Positions 27,552 through 35,472 of a stretch of DNA of 64,000 nucleotides are shown here, piece by piece. Each line of letters begins with the position of its first letter. The first letter of the stretch is position 1. A program made the translations under genes and the position numbers. Below the pieces are notes generated by a model, which was not told the DNA's origin, did not search any database, and saw only the letters and a list, made by a program, of their open reading frames with translations. Origin of the DNA: Sphingomonas pituitosa NBRC 102491 (GTDB taxonomy: Bacteria; Pseudomonadota; Alphaproteobacteria; Sphingomonadales; Sphingomonadaceae); the NCBI RefSeq assembly GCF_001598435.1, contig NZ_BCYY01000004.1, positions 62,001 through 126,000 on the forward strand, given 5' to 3'.

Positions 27552-27803
27552 TCAGCGGCGCTTGATGAATTCGTACGGCTTGATCACGAACGCGATGTAC
27601 GCCAGCACCAGCAGGATCGTGAGAATAGCGAACACGTGATAGTTCTCGTTCCCCAGATAGTTTGCCACGGCACAGCCTATTGCCGGCGGCAAATACCCGA
27701 TCATCGTGTCGCGGACAACCGAATCGGCCTGCGAACGTTGCAGGAAGATAACGATCAGGCCGGCGAATATCGCGATTGTGACCCAATCATATGGCGTCTG
27801 CAT
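27552..27803 (-). CDS. Small membrane protein, XrtV sorting-system accessory type
   Basis: 83 residues beginning MQTPYDWVTIAIFAGLIVIF, with two or three hydrophobic helices, a central NYLGNENYH motif and a basic tail (KPYEFIKRR). It resembles the small accessory proteins coded beside exosortase V in sphingomonads, as far as I recall that family. I selected ATG 27803 because AAAGGA lies six bases upstream; the longer frame (to 27818) adds five residues. It sits between spsJ and the divergent spsF, a few kilobases from xrtV. Function beyond membrane location is inferred. Confidence 0.7.
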   Translation of the reverse strand: MQTPYDWVTIAIFAGLIVIFLQRSQADSVVRDTMIGYLPPAIGCAVANYLGNENYHVFAILTILLVLAYIAFVIKPYEFIKRR

Positions 27804-28058
27804 GCATGTCCTTTCCATTCGCCGCAGGAATCAAATGATTTCCCGCGTCGTTCGCACCTGCACTAGCAGCGCGCGGCGCAACTCGCTAGATGCCCAAAGA
27901 TGTGATAAGGCTCCGTTAAGCAACCACCGCCTCGAAATGGGAGTTTGCGCCTGGCTCGACGCTACCTGCATGGGGAGCGGTCGGGGGACAGAGTCAGGGC
28001 AAGTTCCGGCGCCTTTGCCAAGGCGTTGTCCGGTTGCTTGTACAGGAGGCCATTGATA
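27804..28058. promoter_or_regulatory. Divergent region between the small XrtV accessory gene and spsF
   Basis: 255 bases with no gene. They must carry the promoter of the large rightward spsF-D-C-E-xrtV-epsI transcript and that of the leftward accessory/spsJ pair. A 6-bp stem with a 4-base loop, CGCCTT-TGCC-AAGGCG, is at 28010-28025, in the spsF leader about 35 bases before the ATG. The spsF ribosome site AGGAGG is at about 28044. No clear -35/-10 pair was found. Confidence 0.4.
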
Positions 28059-29363
28059 ATGAAGCGAGCACCCGGGGGGACCATCGTGCGACCACACGAC
28101 ATTCGACAGGCTGAAAAAACGCGCCTTTCCGGGCGATTTACGCTGCCATGCCGCGCCATCGCGCTTTTCGCGACTGCAGCATCCGCGCAGCCCGCCCTGG
28201 CCCAGCGCAATGCATTCACCCCGCGTCCCGGCGGGGGCGAGCGGCAGATCGACGTGCGGGCCGCCGCGACGATCGAGTATAACGACAACGTCGTCGTGAA
28301 CGACCCGCGAATCAGCCGTGGCGGCAATTCCGACGACGTGCTGGCGTCGCCGTCGCTCGATCTGAGCATCGTCCTGCCGCGCGCGACCGGCAGCACCTAT
28401 CTGGCGGGATCCGTCGGGTATCGTTTCTACCGCAAGTACACCAGCCTGAACCGCGAGAACATCTCGCTGACCGGCGGTGCTGACCAGCGACTCGCGTCGT
28501 GCCTGGTGCATGGCGATATCGGCTACCAACGGCGCATCAGCGACCTGTCGACCCTTTTCGCGCTCGACGCGCCGAACAGCTTCAACAATGTCGAGGAATC
28601 CCGCCGCTACAGTGCCGATGTCGGCTGCGGCGGCCCCTATGGCCTGCGACCGGCGCTGGCCTATTCGCGCACCGAAGTCCGCAACAGCCAGGCGGTGCGT
28701 AAATATGCGGACGCGAACACCGACACCTTCACGGCCCAGCTCGGGTTGCAGTCGCCCTCGCTGGGAACGATCTCTGTCTTCGGCCGCTACGCCAACAGCA
28801 TCTACACCCACCGGCAGAGCGCGCCGGGCGCCCCCGGGCGCGACGGCCTCAAGAGCTACGCCGTCGGCGTCCAGCTGGAGCGCAACGTCTCAAGCCGGCT
28901 CAACTTCCGCGGATCCGCCAACTACAGCAAGGTCGATCCACGGCTGCCGGGAACCCGCGGCTTTTCCGGCCTCGGCTTCGATCTGTCGGCGGTGTACAAT
29001 GCAGATCTGTTCAACGTGCAGATCGCCGGCTCTCGCGCTGCGCAGCCCTCGGCCATCTATTTCGTCAGCTACGAGATCATGACGATTCTGTCGGGCACGA
29101 TCGCGCATGATATCGGCGCGCGTACCCGAGTGTCGCTTACCGCCAGCAAGACGTGGCGCGACTATACGTCGTCGGCGCTGTTCGCAGGTGCCCCAATTTC
29201 GGGCAACGACAACGTGTTGTCGCTGGGTGCGAACGCGTCCTACAACGCGACTCAGCGCCTGCGCTTCAATCTGGGCGCAGGCTATGACGAACGGACGTCG
29301 AGTATCCGGCTTTTCAAATACCACGCCAAGCGCATCAGTCTCACGACGTCGCTGGCGCTCTGA
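28059..29363 (+). CDS. spsF: Outer-membrane beta-barrel protein SpsF
   Basis: About 434 residues. A long N-terminal leader ends near ALAQ. It is followed by repeated amphipathic beta strands with aromatic ends, for example GSVGYRFYRKY, GDIGYQRRISD, RLNFRGSANYS and RLRFNLGAGYDER, and a C-terminal strand ending SLTTSLAL. This is the pattern of a 14-18-strand barrel like the ones in XrtA/PEP-CTERM EPS loci. It may form or assist the outer-membrane passage of sphingan. The ATG at 28059 has AGGAGG nine bases upstream; an open extension to 27945 lacks initiation signals. First gene of a rightward operon that runs to about 33.95 kb. Confidence 0.78.
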   Translation: MKRAPGGTIVRPHDIRQAEKTRLSGRFTLPCRAIALFATAASAQPALAQRNAFTPRPGGGERQIDVRAAATIEYNDNVVVNDPRISRGGNSDDVLASPSLDLSIVLPRATGSTYLAGSVGYRFYRKYTSLNRENISLTGGADQRLASCLVHGDIGYQRRISDLSTLFALDAPNSFNNVEESRRYSADVGCGGPYGLRPALAYSRTEVRNSQAVRKYADANTDTFTAQLGLQSPSLGTISVFGRYANSIYTHRQSAPGAPGRDGLKSYAVGVQLERNVSSRLNFRGSANYSKVDPRLPGTRGFSGLGFDLSAVYNADLFNVQIAGSRAAQPSAIYFVSYEIMTILSGTIAHDIGARTRVSLTASKTWRDYTSSALFAGAPISGNDNVLSLGANASYNATQRLRFNLGAGYDERTSSIRLFKYHAKRISLTTSLAL

Positions 29364-29377
29364 CAAGGGCCGTATCC

Positions 29378-30280
29378 ATGTACGACAAAAGTAGGTTTAT
29401 GTTTGTCTCCGCACTCGCCGGCATGACTGCCATGGCGATTCCCGCGGCGGCGCAGATTGCCACGACCCGCCCTGCCGCCCCGGCGCGCGCCCGACCTGTC
29501 GTTGCCCAGGCGCAGCAGCAGGTGCCGGCCGCGCCGGTACAGACGAGCACCCCGGCCGCGCCGACCCCCTCCGGGTCGGCGCCGGCAGGCTATGTCATCG
29601 GCGTCGACGATGTGCTGGAAGTGGACGTGCTCGGGCAGAGCGACTTCAAGACCCGCGCCCGCGTCCAGTCCGACGGCACGATCACCCTGCCGTATCTGGG
29701 TGCGGTGCCCGTCAAGGGCGAGACGTCGGTGAAGCTGGTCAAGAAGATCGAAGAACTGCTGAGGAGCGGCGGCTATTACGCCAAGCCGATCGTCAGCGTC
29801 GACATCGTGAGCTTCGTCAGCAACTACGTCACCGTGCTGGGCCAGGTCGGCACCGCCGGGCTGCAGCCGGTCGATCGCGGCTATCACGTCTCGGAGATCA
29901 TCGCGCGCGCGGGCGGTCTCAAGGCCGACGCCGCCGATTACGTGATGCTGACGCGCGCCGACGGCACCAACCAGAAGCTCGACTACAAGAAGCTCGCCCA
30001 GGGCGGCCCGGCCGACGACCCCACCGTCGCTGCCGGCGACAAGGTTTTCGTGCCCGAAGTCGAACGCTTTTACATTTATGGCCAAGTTAACGCGCCTGGC
30101 GTATATCCGATTCGGGCCGACATGACTCTTCGCCGCGCGGTCGCGCAGGGCGGCGGGCTGGGTCCCGCGGGGTCGATCAAGCGGATCAAGGTCACGCGCG
30201 ACGGTCAGGAAATCAAGTTGAAGCTGGACGATCCGATCAAGCCCGGCGACACGATCGTCATCGGCGAGCGGTTGTTCTGA
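29378..30280 (+). CDS. spsD: Polysaccharide export protein, Wza family
   Basis: 300 residues with a signal peptide (cleavage near AIPAAAQ) and a Pro/Ala-rich linker. Then comes the poly_export domain (YVIGVDDVLEVDVLGQSDF, about 68-86) and SLBB-type repeats (VTVLGQVGTAGLQPV and FYIYGQVNAPGVYPI). There is no lipobox cysteine, so the outer-membrane attachment differs from E. coli Wza. It should form the periplasmic/outer-membrane export channel together with SpsC. Start ATG 29378; ATG 29399 is an alternative that starts closer to the hydrophobic core. Confidence 0.9.
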   Translation: MYDKSRFMFVSALAGMTAMAIPAAAQIATTRPAAPARARPVVAQAQQQVPAAPVQTSTPAAPTPSGSAPAGYVIGVDDVLEVDVLGQSDFKTRARVQSDGTITLPYLGAVPVKGETSVKLVKKIEELLRSGGYYAKPIVSVDIVSFVSNYVTVLGQVGTAGLQPVDRGYHVSEIIARAGGLKADAADYVMLTRADGTNQKLDYKKLAQGGPADDPTVAAGDKVFVPEVERFYIYGQVNAPGVYPIRADMTLRRAVAQGGGLGPAGSIKRIKVTRDGQEIKLKLDDPIKPGDTIVIGERLF

Positions 30281-30314
30281 TCTTGGCAATGTTGGCAGCT
30301 GACGAGGCGAACCA

Positions 30315-31658
30315 GTGAATATCGTACAATTTTTCCGCATTCTCTGGGCGCGCCGGTGGATCATTCTCCCGGCATTCCTCGTCTGCGTCGCCACCGCCGC
30401 CTTGGTGGTACAGTTCCTGCCCGAGCGGTACCGCGCGACCACCCGACTGGTGCTCGAGACCTTCAAGCCCGATCCGGTCACCGGCCAGGTGATGAACTCG
30501 CAGTTCATGCGCGCCTATGTGCAGACGCAGACCGAACTGATCGAGGACTATGGCACCGCCGGGCGCGTGGTCGACGAGCTGGGCTGGGCCAATGATCCGG
30601 CGAACATCGCCGCGTTCAACGCCTCGCCCTCGGCGGCGACCGGCGACATCCGTCGCTGGCTGGCCAAGCAGATCATCGCCAACACCAATGCGAATGTGAT
30701 CGAAGGGAGCAACATCCTCGAGATCTCCTATTCGGACAGCTCGCCGGATCGCGCCGAGCGGATCGCCAACATGATCCGCACCGCCTTCCTCGCCCAGTCC
30801 CTCGCGGCCAAGCGCGACGCGGCCAGCAAGTCGGCGGACTGGTATACCCAGCAGGCCGAGTCGGCCCGCCAGGCGCTGCTCGCCGCCGTCGAGGCACGTA
30901 CCGCCTTCGTGAAGAAGTCGGGCATCGTCCTCACCGAAACCGGCTCCGACATCGATACCCAGAAGCTTACGCAGCTGACGGGCCAGGCCGCGATACCGGC
31001 GGCCCCGGTCATCGCTTCGGGCGGCATGGGCCCGGCGCAGCTGCAGCTCGCCCAGATCGACCAGCAGATCCAGCAGGCCGCAACCAATCTCGGCCCGAAC
31101 CATCCGGCGTTCCAGGCGCTCCAGCGCCAGCGGGCGGTCTATGCCAAGGCGGCCGCACAGGAGCGGGCGCAGGCCGGCGGCGGCGGCGGTTCGGCGCAGA
31201 GCGCGATCCAGAGCGCGGCCAATGCCCAGCGCGCCCGCGTGCTCGGCAACCGCGAGGACGTCGACAAGCTGGCCCAGCTGCAGCGCGACGTCTCGCTGAA
31301 GCAGGACCAGTATATGAAGGCCGCGCAGCGCGTCGCGGACCTGCGCCTCGAGGCGAGCAGCAATGACACCGGCATGTCGACGCTGAGCGAAGCGAGCGCG
31401 CCCGACTCGCCCTATTATCCGAAGGTGCCGATGATCATCGGCGGTGCCGCGGGCTTCGGCCTCGGCCTGGGTCTGCTGGTGGCACTGCTCGTCGAGCTGC
31501 TCGGCCGGCGCGTGCGCAGCCCCGAGGATCTCGAAACCGCCGTCGACGCGCCGGTGCTGGGTGTGGTGCAGAGCCGCGCCTCGCTTTCCGCCCGGCTTCG
31601 CCGCGCCCATGAAACTCTCGGCGAAACCGCCGAATCGCACGGAGCTGCAGTAAACTGA
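30315..31658 (+). CDS. spsC: Chain-length regulator / Wzc-like co-polymerase, membrane half
   Basis: 447 residues. Transmembrane helix 1 lies near residues 15-35 (WIILPAFLVCVATAALVV). A long periplasmic region with coiled-coil character follows, including QQAESARQALLAAVEARTAF. The second helix is near 375-400 (GGAAGFGLGLGLLVALLVEL). It is a Wzz/PCP protein without the fused kinase. It ends so that the spsE ATG overlaps its stop. With SpsE it makes a split Wzc: SpsC sets chain length and contacts SpsD, and SpsE supplies the cytoplasmic domain. The size is that of the chain-length proteins in exosortase-linked EPS loci. Confidence 0.9.
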   Translation: MNIVQFFRILWARRWIILPAFLVCVATAALVVQFLPERYRATTRLVLETFKPDPVTGQVMNSQFMRAYVQTQTELIEDYGTAGRVVDELGWANDPANIAAFNASPSAATGDIRRWLAKQIIANTNANVIEGSNILEISYSDSSPDRAERIANMIRTAFLAQSLAAKRDAASKSADWYTQQAESARQALLAAVEARTAFVKKSGIVLTETGSDIDTQKLTQLTGQAAIPAAPVIASGGMGPAQLQLAQIDQQIQQAATNLGPNHPAFQALQRQRAVYAKAAAQERAQAGGGGGSAQSAIQSAANAQRARVLGNREDVDKLAQLQRDVSLKQDQYMKAAQRVADLRLEASSNDTGMSTLSEASAPDSPYYPKVPMIIGGAAGFGLGLGLLVALLVELLGRRVRSPEDLETAVDAPVLGVVQSRASLSARLRRAHETLGETAESHGAAVN

Positions 31659-32368
31659 TGGACGCGATGACCACGCCCGAACCGCTGCCCGAAGGCGATC
31701 GTCCGAGCGCCGTGCCGACCACGCCGGACACCACCGGCGCGCTCGAGTTCCAGCTCGTCCTCTCCGACCCTACGGGGATCGAGGCGGAAGCCATCCGTGC
31801 GCTGCGCACCCGCATCATCGCGCAGCATCTGCGCGAAGGCCGACGCGCGCTCGCCCTGTGCGCTGCCTCCGAAGGCGTCGGCTGCAGCTTCGTCGCGGTC
31901 AACCTAGCGACCGCGCTGGCGCAGATCGGCATCAAGACCGCGCTGGTCGACGCCAATCTCCGTGCGCCGGCGATCGGTGCCGCCTTCGGCATCGATCCGG
32001 CCAAGCCGGGCCTGGCCGACTATCTCGCCTCGGGCGAGGTCGAGTTGGCATCGATCATCCACGCGACCGGGCTCGACCAGCTCTCGATCATCCCCGCCGG
32101 CCATGTCGAGCACAGCCCGCAGGAACTGCTCTCGTCCGAACAGTTCCGCGACGTGACCACGCAGCTGCTGCGCGAGTTCGACATCACCATCTTCGACACG
32201 ACGGCGGCGAACACCTGTGCCGATGCGCAGCGCGTCGCCAACGTTGCCGGCTATGCGATGATCGTCGCGCGCAAGGACAACAGCTACATCCGCGACGTAA
32301 ACACGCTCACCCGCACGCTGCGGTCCGATCGCACCAACGTCGTCGGCTGCGTGCTGAACGGATATTGA
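31658..32368 (+). CDS. spsE: BY-kinase-like partner of SpsC with altered Walker A
   Basis: 236 residues with the fold signature of bacterial tyrosine kinases (CpsD/Wzc C-terminus). An N-terminal extension of 40 residues precedes IEAEAIRALRTRI. The P-loop reads SEGVGCSF (71-78), with Cys76 where the catalytic Lys of G-x-G-K-S/T is expected. Walker A' (ALVDANLRAP, Asp98) and a Walker B-like IFDTT are present. There is no Tyr-rich tail; the chain ends VLNGY with a single terminal Tyr. It may bind but hardly hydrolyse ATP, or use another lysine. Translationally coupled to spsC; xrtV starts two bases after its stop, at a TTG. Confidence 0.85.
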   Translation: MDAMTTPEPLPEGDRPSAVPTTPDTTGALEFQLVLSDPTGIEAEAIRALRTRIIAQHLREGRRALALCAASEGVGCSFVAVNLATALAQIGIKTALVDANLRAPAIGAAFGIDPAKPGLADYLASGEVELASIIHATGLDQLSIIPAGHVEHSPQELLSSEQFRDVTTQLLREFDITIFDTTAANTCADAQRVANVAGYAMIVARKDNSYIRDVNTLTRTLRSDRTNVVGCVLNGY

Positions 32369-32369
32369 T

Positions 32370-33263
32370 TTGGACCAGATGACGGCCACCCCGCTTGGGC
32401 AGCAGCGAGGCAGGTCGGCGGGCGGCTACTGGTTCGCCATAGCCGGCCTGCTGGCGCTCGCCATTCCCACCTTCATCACCCTGGGACGCCAAGTGTGGAG
32501 CGCGGAGGGCGGCGTACACGGCCCGATCGTGCTCGCCACCGGCGCCTGGATGCTCGCGCGCCAGCGCAGCGCGATCGAGGAACTGCGCACGCCCGGCAAC
32601 CTCGTTCTGGGCACGCTGCTCCTGCTGCTGTCGCTGGCGATCTATTCGCTGGGCCGAATCTTCGATTTCGTCAGCATCGAGACCTTGGGCCTGGTGAGTG
32701 CGGTGATCACCACCGGCTACCTCTATTTCGGCGGCCGTGCGCTGCGCGCCGCGTGGTTTCCCGTGCTCTGGCTGTTCTTCCTGGTACCGCCGCCGGGCTG
32801 GGCGGTCGACCGCGTTACCGCGCCGCTCAAGGAGTTCGTCTTCCACGCCGCGACCAGCCTGCTTTCGTGGTTCGACTATCCGATCCTGCGCCAGGGCGTG
32901 ACCCTGTTCGTCGGCCCCTATCAGCTGCTGGTGGAGGACGCCTGCTCCGGCCTGCGTTCGCTCTCCAGCCTGGTCGTGGTGACGCTGCTGTACATCTACA
33001 TCAAGAACAAGCCGTCGTGGCGGTACGCGCTGTTCATCGCTGCGCTGGTGATCCCGGTGGCGGTGATCACCAATGTCCTGCGCATCATCATCCTGGTGCT
33101 GATCACCTATCACCTGGGCGACGAGGCAGCGCAGAGCTTCCTGCACGTCTCCACCGGCATGGTGATGTTCGTGGTAGCACTGCTGGGCATCTTCGCCATC
33201 GACTGGATGGTCGAGCAGGTGCAGCTGTTCCTGCATCGGAGGTCCCATGTTCAACCGGCGTGA
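32370..33263 (+). CDS. xrtV: Exosortase V (XrtV; formerly urf32 / spsM-gelM position)
   Basis: 297 residues with about eight membrane helices and the full exosortase active-site set: Cys192 in EDACSGLRS, Arg238 in ITNVLRIII and His259 in SFLHVSTGM. It should cleave PEP-CTERM proteins at the inner membrane and pass them on, probably to a glycan or lipid acceptor. The start is TTG 32370 (no closer ATG fits as well), coupled to spsE. The C-terminal 17 bases overlap the epsI-type gene. In older sphingan maps the gene at this place is listed only as an unknown frame of about 32 kDa. Confidence 0.88.
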   Translation: MDQMTATPLGQQRGRSAGGYWFAIAGLLALAIPTFITLGRQVWSAEGGVHGPIVLATGAWMLARQRSAIEELRTPGNLVLGTLLLLLSLAIYSLGRIFDFVSIETLGLVSAVITTGYLYFGGRALRAAWFPVLWLFFLVPPPGWAVDRVTAPLKEFVFHAATSLLSWFDYPILRQGVTLFVGPYQLLVEDACSGLRSLSSLVVVTLLYIYIKNKPSWRYALFIAALVIPVAVITNVLRIIILVLITYHLGDEAAQSFLHVSTGMVMFVVALLGIFAIDWMVEQVQLFLHRRSHVQPA

Positions 33264-33954
33264 CCTGCTGATCGGCGGCGGCTGCTTTGCCGCGGCCGGC
33301 GCTTCGCTCGGCCTCAAGCCCCATCGTCGCATGGACCTGCTCGGCGCGACCAAGCTCGACGCGCTGATGCCCAAGGCCTTTGGCGCCTGGAAGGCCGAGG
33401 ATACCGGCGCGCTGATCGCGCCGCCGCGCGAAGGCAGCCTGGAAGACAAGCTCTACAACCAGGTCGTCAGCCGCGCCTTTTCGCGGCCCGATGGCGCCAC
33501 GGTGATGCTGCTGATCGCCTATGGCAATGCCCAGACCGATCTGCTCCAGCTGCACCGGCCGGAGGTCTGCTACCCCTTCTTCGGCTTCACCGTGTTGGAA
33601 AGCCACGCGCAGATGATCCCGGTGGCCGACAAGGTGGCGATCCCGGGCCGCGCGCTGACCGCGACCAACTACAATCGCACCGAGCAGATCCTCTACTGGG
33701 CGCGCGTGGGCGAATATCTGCCGCAGTCGGGCAACGAACAGCTGATGGCGCGGCTGAAGAGCCAGATGGCCGGCTGGATCGTCGACGGCGTGCTGGTCCG
33801 CATCTCCACCGTCACCAGCGAGGCGGCGGAAGGCCTTGCCGCGAATCTCGATTTCGCCCGCGAGCTGGTCAAGACGCTGGACCCGCGCGTGCTGCGCCCG
33901 CTGCTCGGCACCCGCATGACCCAGGCGATCGAACCGCACCACCGCGCGGCCTGA
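33247..33954 (+). CDS. epsI: EpsI-domain exosortase partner (formerly urf26 / spsN-gelN position)
   Basis: 235 residues. The N-terminus MFNRRDLLIGGGCFAAAGAS looks like a twin-arginine or short Sec signal/anchor. The EpsI hallmark HRPEVCYPFFGF is at about 103-114, with TNYNRTEQILYWAR after it. EpsI proteins accompany exosortases, either fused to them or coded next door; the role is unproven but linked to EPS and sorting. It overlaps xrtV by 17 bases and is the last gene of the rightward operon. A strong intrinsic terminator follows 7 bases after the stop. Confidence 0.85.
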   Translation: MFNRRDLLIGGGCFAAAGASLGLKPHRRMDLLGATKLDALMPKAFGAWKAEDTGALIAPPREGSLEDKLYNQVVSRAFSRPDGATVMLLIAYGNAQTDLLQLHRPEVCYPFFGFTVLESHAQMIPVADKVAIPGRALTATNYNRTEQILYWARVGEYLPQSGNEQLMARLKSQMAGWIVDGVLVRISTVTSEAAEGLAANLDFARELVKTLDPRVLRPLLGTRMTQAIEPHHRAA

Positions 33955-33960
33955 ACGCGA

Positions 33961-34000
33961 AAAAGGGAGGCGACGCCGACGTCGCCTCCCCCCCTCTTTT
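33961..34000 (+). terminator. Rho-independent terminator of the spsF-to-epsI operon
   Basis: A perfect 10-bp stem GGGAGGCGAC / GTCGCCTCCC with a six-base loop (33965-33990). It is followed by CCCCTCTTTT and preceded by an A run. It lies directly after the epsI-like stop, and its position marks the end of the rightward operon. Confidence 0.85.
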
Positions 34001-34072
34001 CCGTACTTCCCGCCGCGCGTCATATCCGGTGCCCTTCCGCCCCCTTAGGCTACGCACAGGAGCCCGGGCCCC

Positions 34073-34098
34073 GCCATCCCGGCCGCAACCGGGATGAC
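34073..34098. repeat. Single arm of the GTCATCCC-type palindrome (copy 5)
   Basis: One short palindrome, GCCATCCCGG-CCGCAA-CCGGGATGAC, stands alone without a partner arm in the gap between the epsI terminator and the PEP-CTERM gene. Confidence 0.7.
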
Positions 34099-34137
34099 GA
34101 ATAACGGAGGGGTCGGCCCGCCCGGCGAGCCTCGATA

Positions 34138-35259
34138 TCACCGTGCGACCGCCAGCACATCCCGGCGGCGGCGCACCATCACGCCCAGCGCGCCGAAGCC
34201 GAAGAGCAGCATCGCCCAGCTGGCCGGCTCCGGCACGCCCGAAGGGGGCGGCAGGAAGCTGTCGGTGCCGTTGTAGGTACCCAGATGGATCTCGCCGTTC
34301 AGCGTGAAGTTGCGGGCGACGATGCTGCCTTCCAGCGCGCTGCTGTTCGATACGCTCGCGTTCGGCGCCAGCACGCTGCCGTGGAAGCCCTTCAGCGATA
34401 GGCTCTGCGCCTCATTGAAGTTCCAGATCACCGTCTGGTTGAGCAGCTTGCTGTTGAGGTTGCCCTGCTCGACCAGGTTCGCGCCCAGCACGTTGATGAT
34501 CGTGGTCATCCCGCTCGGCATGCCGGTGAACAGCGTGTCGAAATTGGCGTTCTGGTTCTCGAACGCCGCCTCGGTCATCGTGAACACGGCGAAGCCGTTC
34601 TTCGCACCCGAATAGTCGAGCGCGGTCGCGGTGGAGGTGATCGTGGCGAGCGACGGCATCGTCGCGAGCAGGTTCGACAGGCCGGTCAGGTTGGTCTGCA
34701 GCGCTCCCATCTGCACCTGAAGCGCCGCCGCCACGTCGTTCGCGCCGCCCGCGGCGAGGCTGCCGTCCTTCACCGCGCCGTTCAGGCCGCCCGCGGCGGT
34801 GCCGCCATAGCGCACGCTGTTGTTGTTGATGTTGAAGGAAGCGGTGAGATTGCCGCCCGCGACGAGCGCGCCGTTCACGCCGCCCGCCGTGTTGAAATCC
34901 ATCGCGCCGACATTGCCGCCGACGCGCGCCGTGGTGCCGACGATGCCGTTGGCGCCGTTCTGGTATCCTGCCTTGAGGCGGAACGATCCGGTGGCGTTGC
35001 CCACGACGCTCAGCACGTCGAACGACGAGGCTGCCGCGCCCTGGCTATTGTTGCCGATGCCGAAATTGGTGAAGTTGGCTGCGGCCAGCGTGCCGACGAA
35101 GGTCCGCCCTTCCACTTCCTGGCCGTTGGTGGTCAGCGTGTCGAACACCACCAGGTTCAGTTCGCGCAGGGCCTGCAGGCCGGCGGCGGGATCGGGTGCG
35201 GCAACGGCAGGCGACGCGGCAAGCGCGGCGGCGAGAGCCGCGATGGAAAACAGGCGCAT
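34138..35259 (-). CDS. PEPxxWA-CTERM protein, choice-of-anchor A type
   Basis: About 373 residues. The signal peptide is MRLFSIAALAAALAASPAVA. The body follows the choice-of-anchor A (collagen-binding-adhesin-like) pattern: FDTLTTNGQEVEGRTFVG, ARVGGNV, GAKNGFAVF and LKGFHGSVLAPNA...LEGSIVARNF. The C-terminus is a PEP-CTERM sorting signal: VPEPASWAMLLFGFG, then a hydrophobic helix, then RRRRD. It is thus a likely substrate of XrtV coded 0.9 kb away. ATG 35259 is preceded by GAGGAGGGG; an extension to 35364 is open but not signal-like. The surface-exposed product may connect sphingan to the cell surface (inference). Confidence 0.87.
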   Translation of the reverse strand: MRLFSIAALAAALAASPAVAAPDPAAGLQALRELNLVVFDTLTTNGQEVEGRTFVGTLAAANFTNFGIGNNSQGAAASSFDVLSVVGNATGSFRLKAGYQNGANGIVGTTARVGGNVGAMDFNTAGGVNGALVAGGNLTASFNINNNSVRYGGTAAGGLNGAVKDGSLAAGGANDVAAALQVQMGALQTNLTGLSNLLATMPSLATITSTATALDYSGAKNGFAVFTMTEAAFENQNANFDTLFTGMPSGMTTIINVLGANLVEQGNLNSKLLNQTVIWNFNEAQSLSLKGFHGSVLAPNASVSNSSALEGSIVARNFTLNGEIHLGTYNGTDSFLPPPSGVPEPASWAMLLFGFGALGVMVRRRRDVLAVAR

Positions 35260-35472
35260 GGGAACCCCTCCTCGGACGAAGCCCCCGGTCCTTCCCCATG
35301 AAGGCAGCCAAGCGGCTCGTAGTAGAGGCGGCCGATTAGCCTGCTCCGTGCGACAGAAGTACAAGCAATATCAGCCGAAATTCTCGTTGTGACACGTTTG
35401 GGACAGTGATCCCGCAATTTTACGGAGTTGCCGGCCCGCGCGCATCGCGGCGCGCCGGCAACTCCATTGCCC

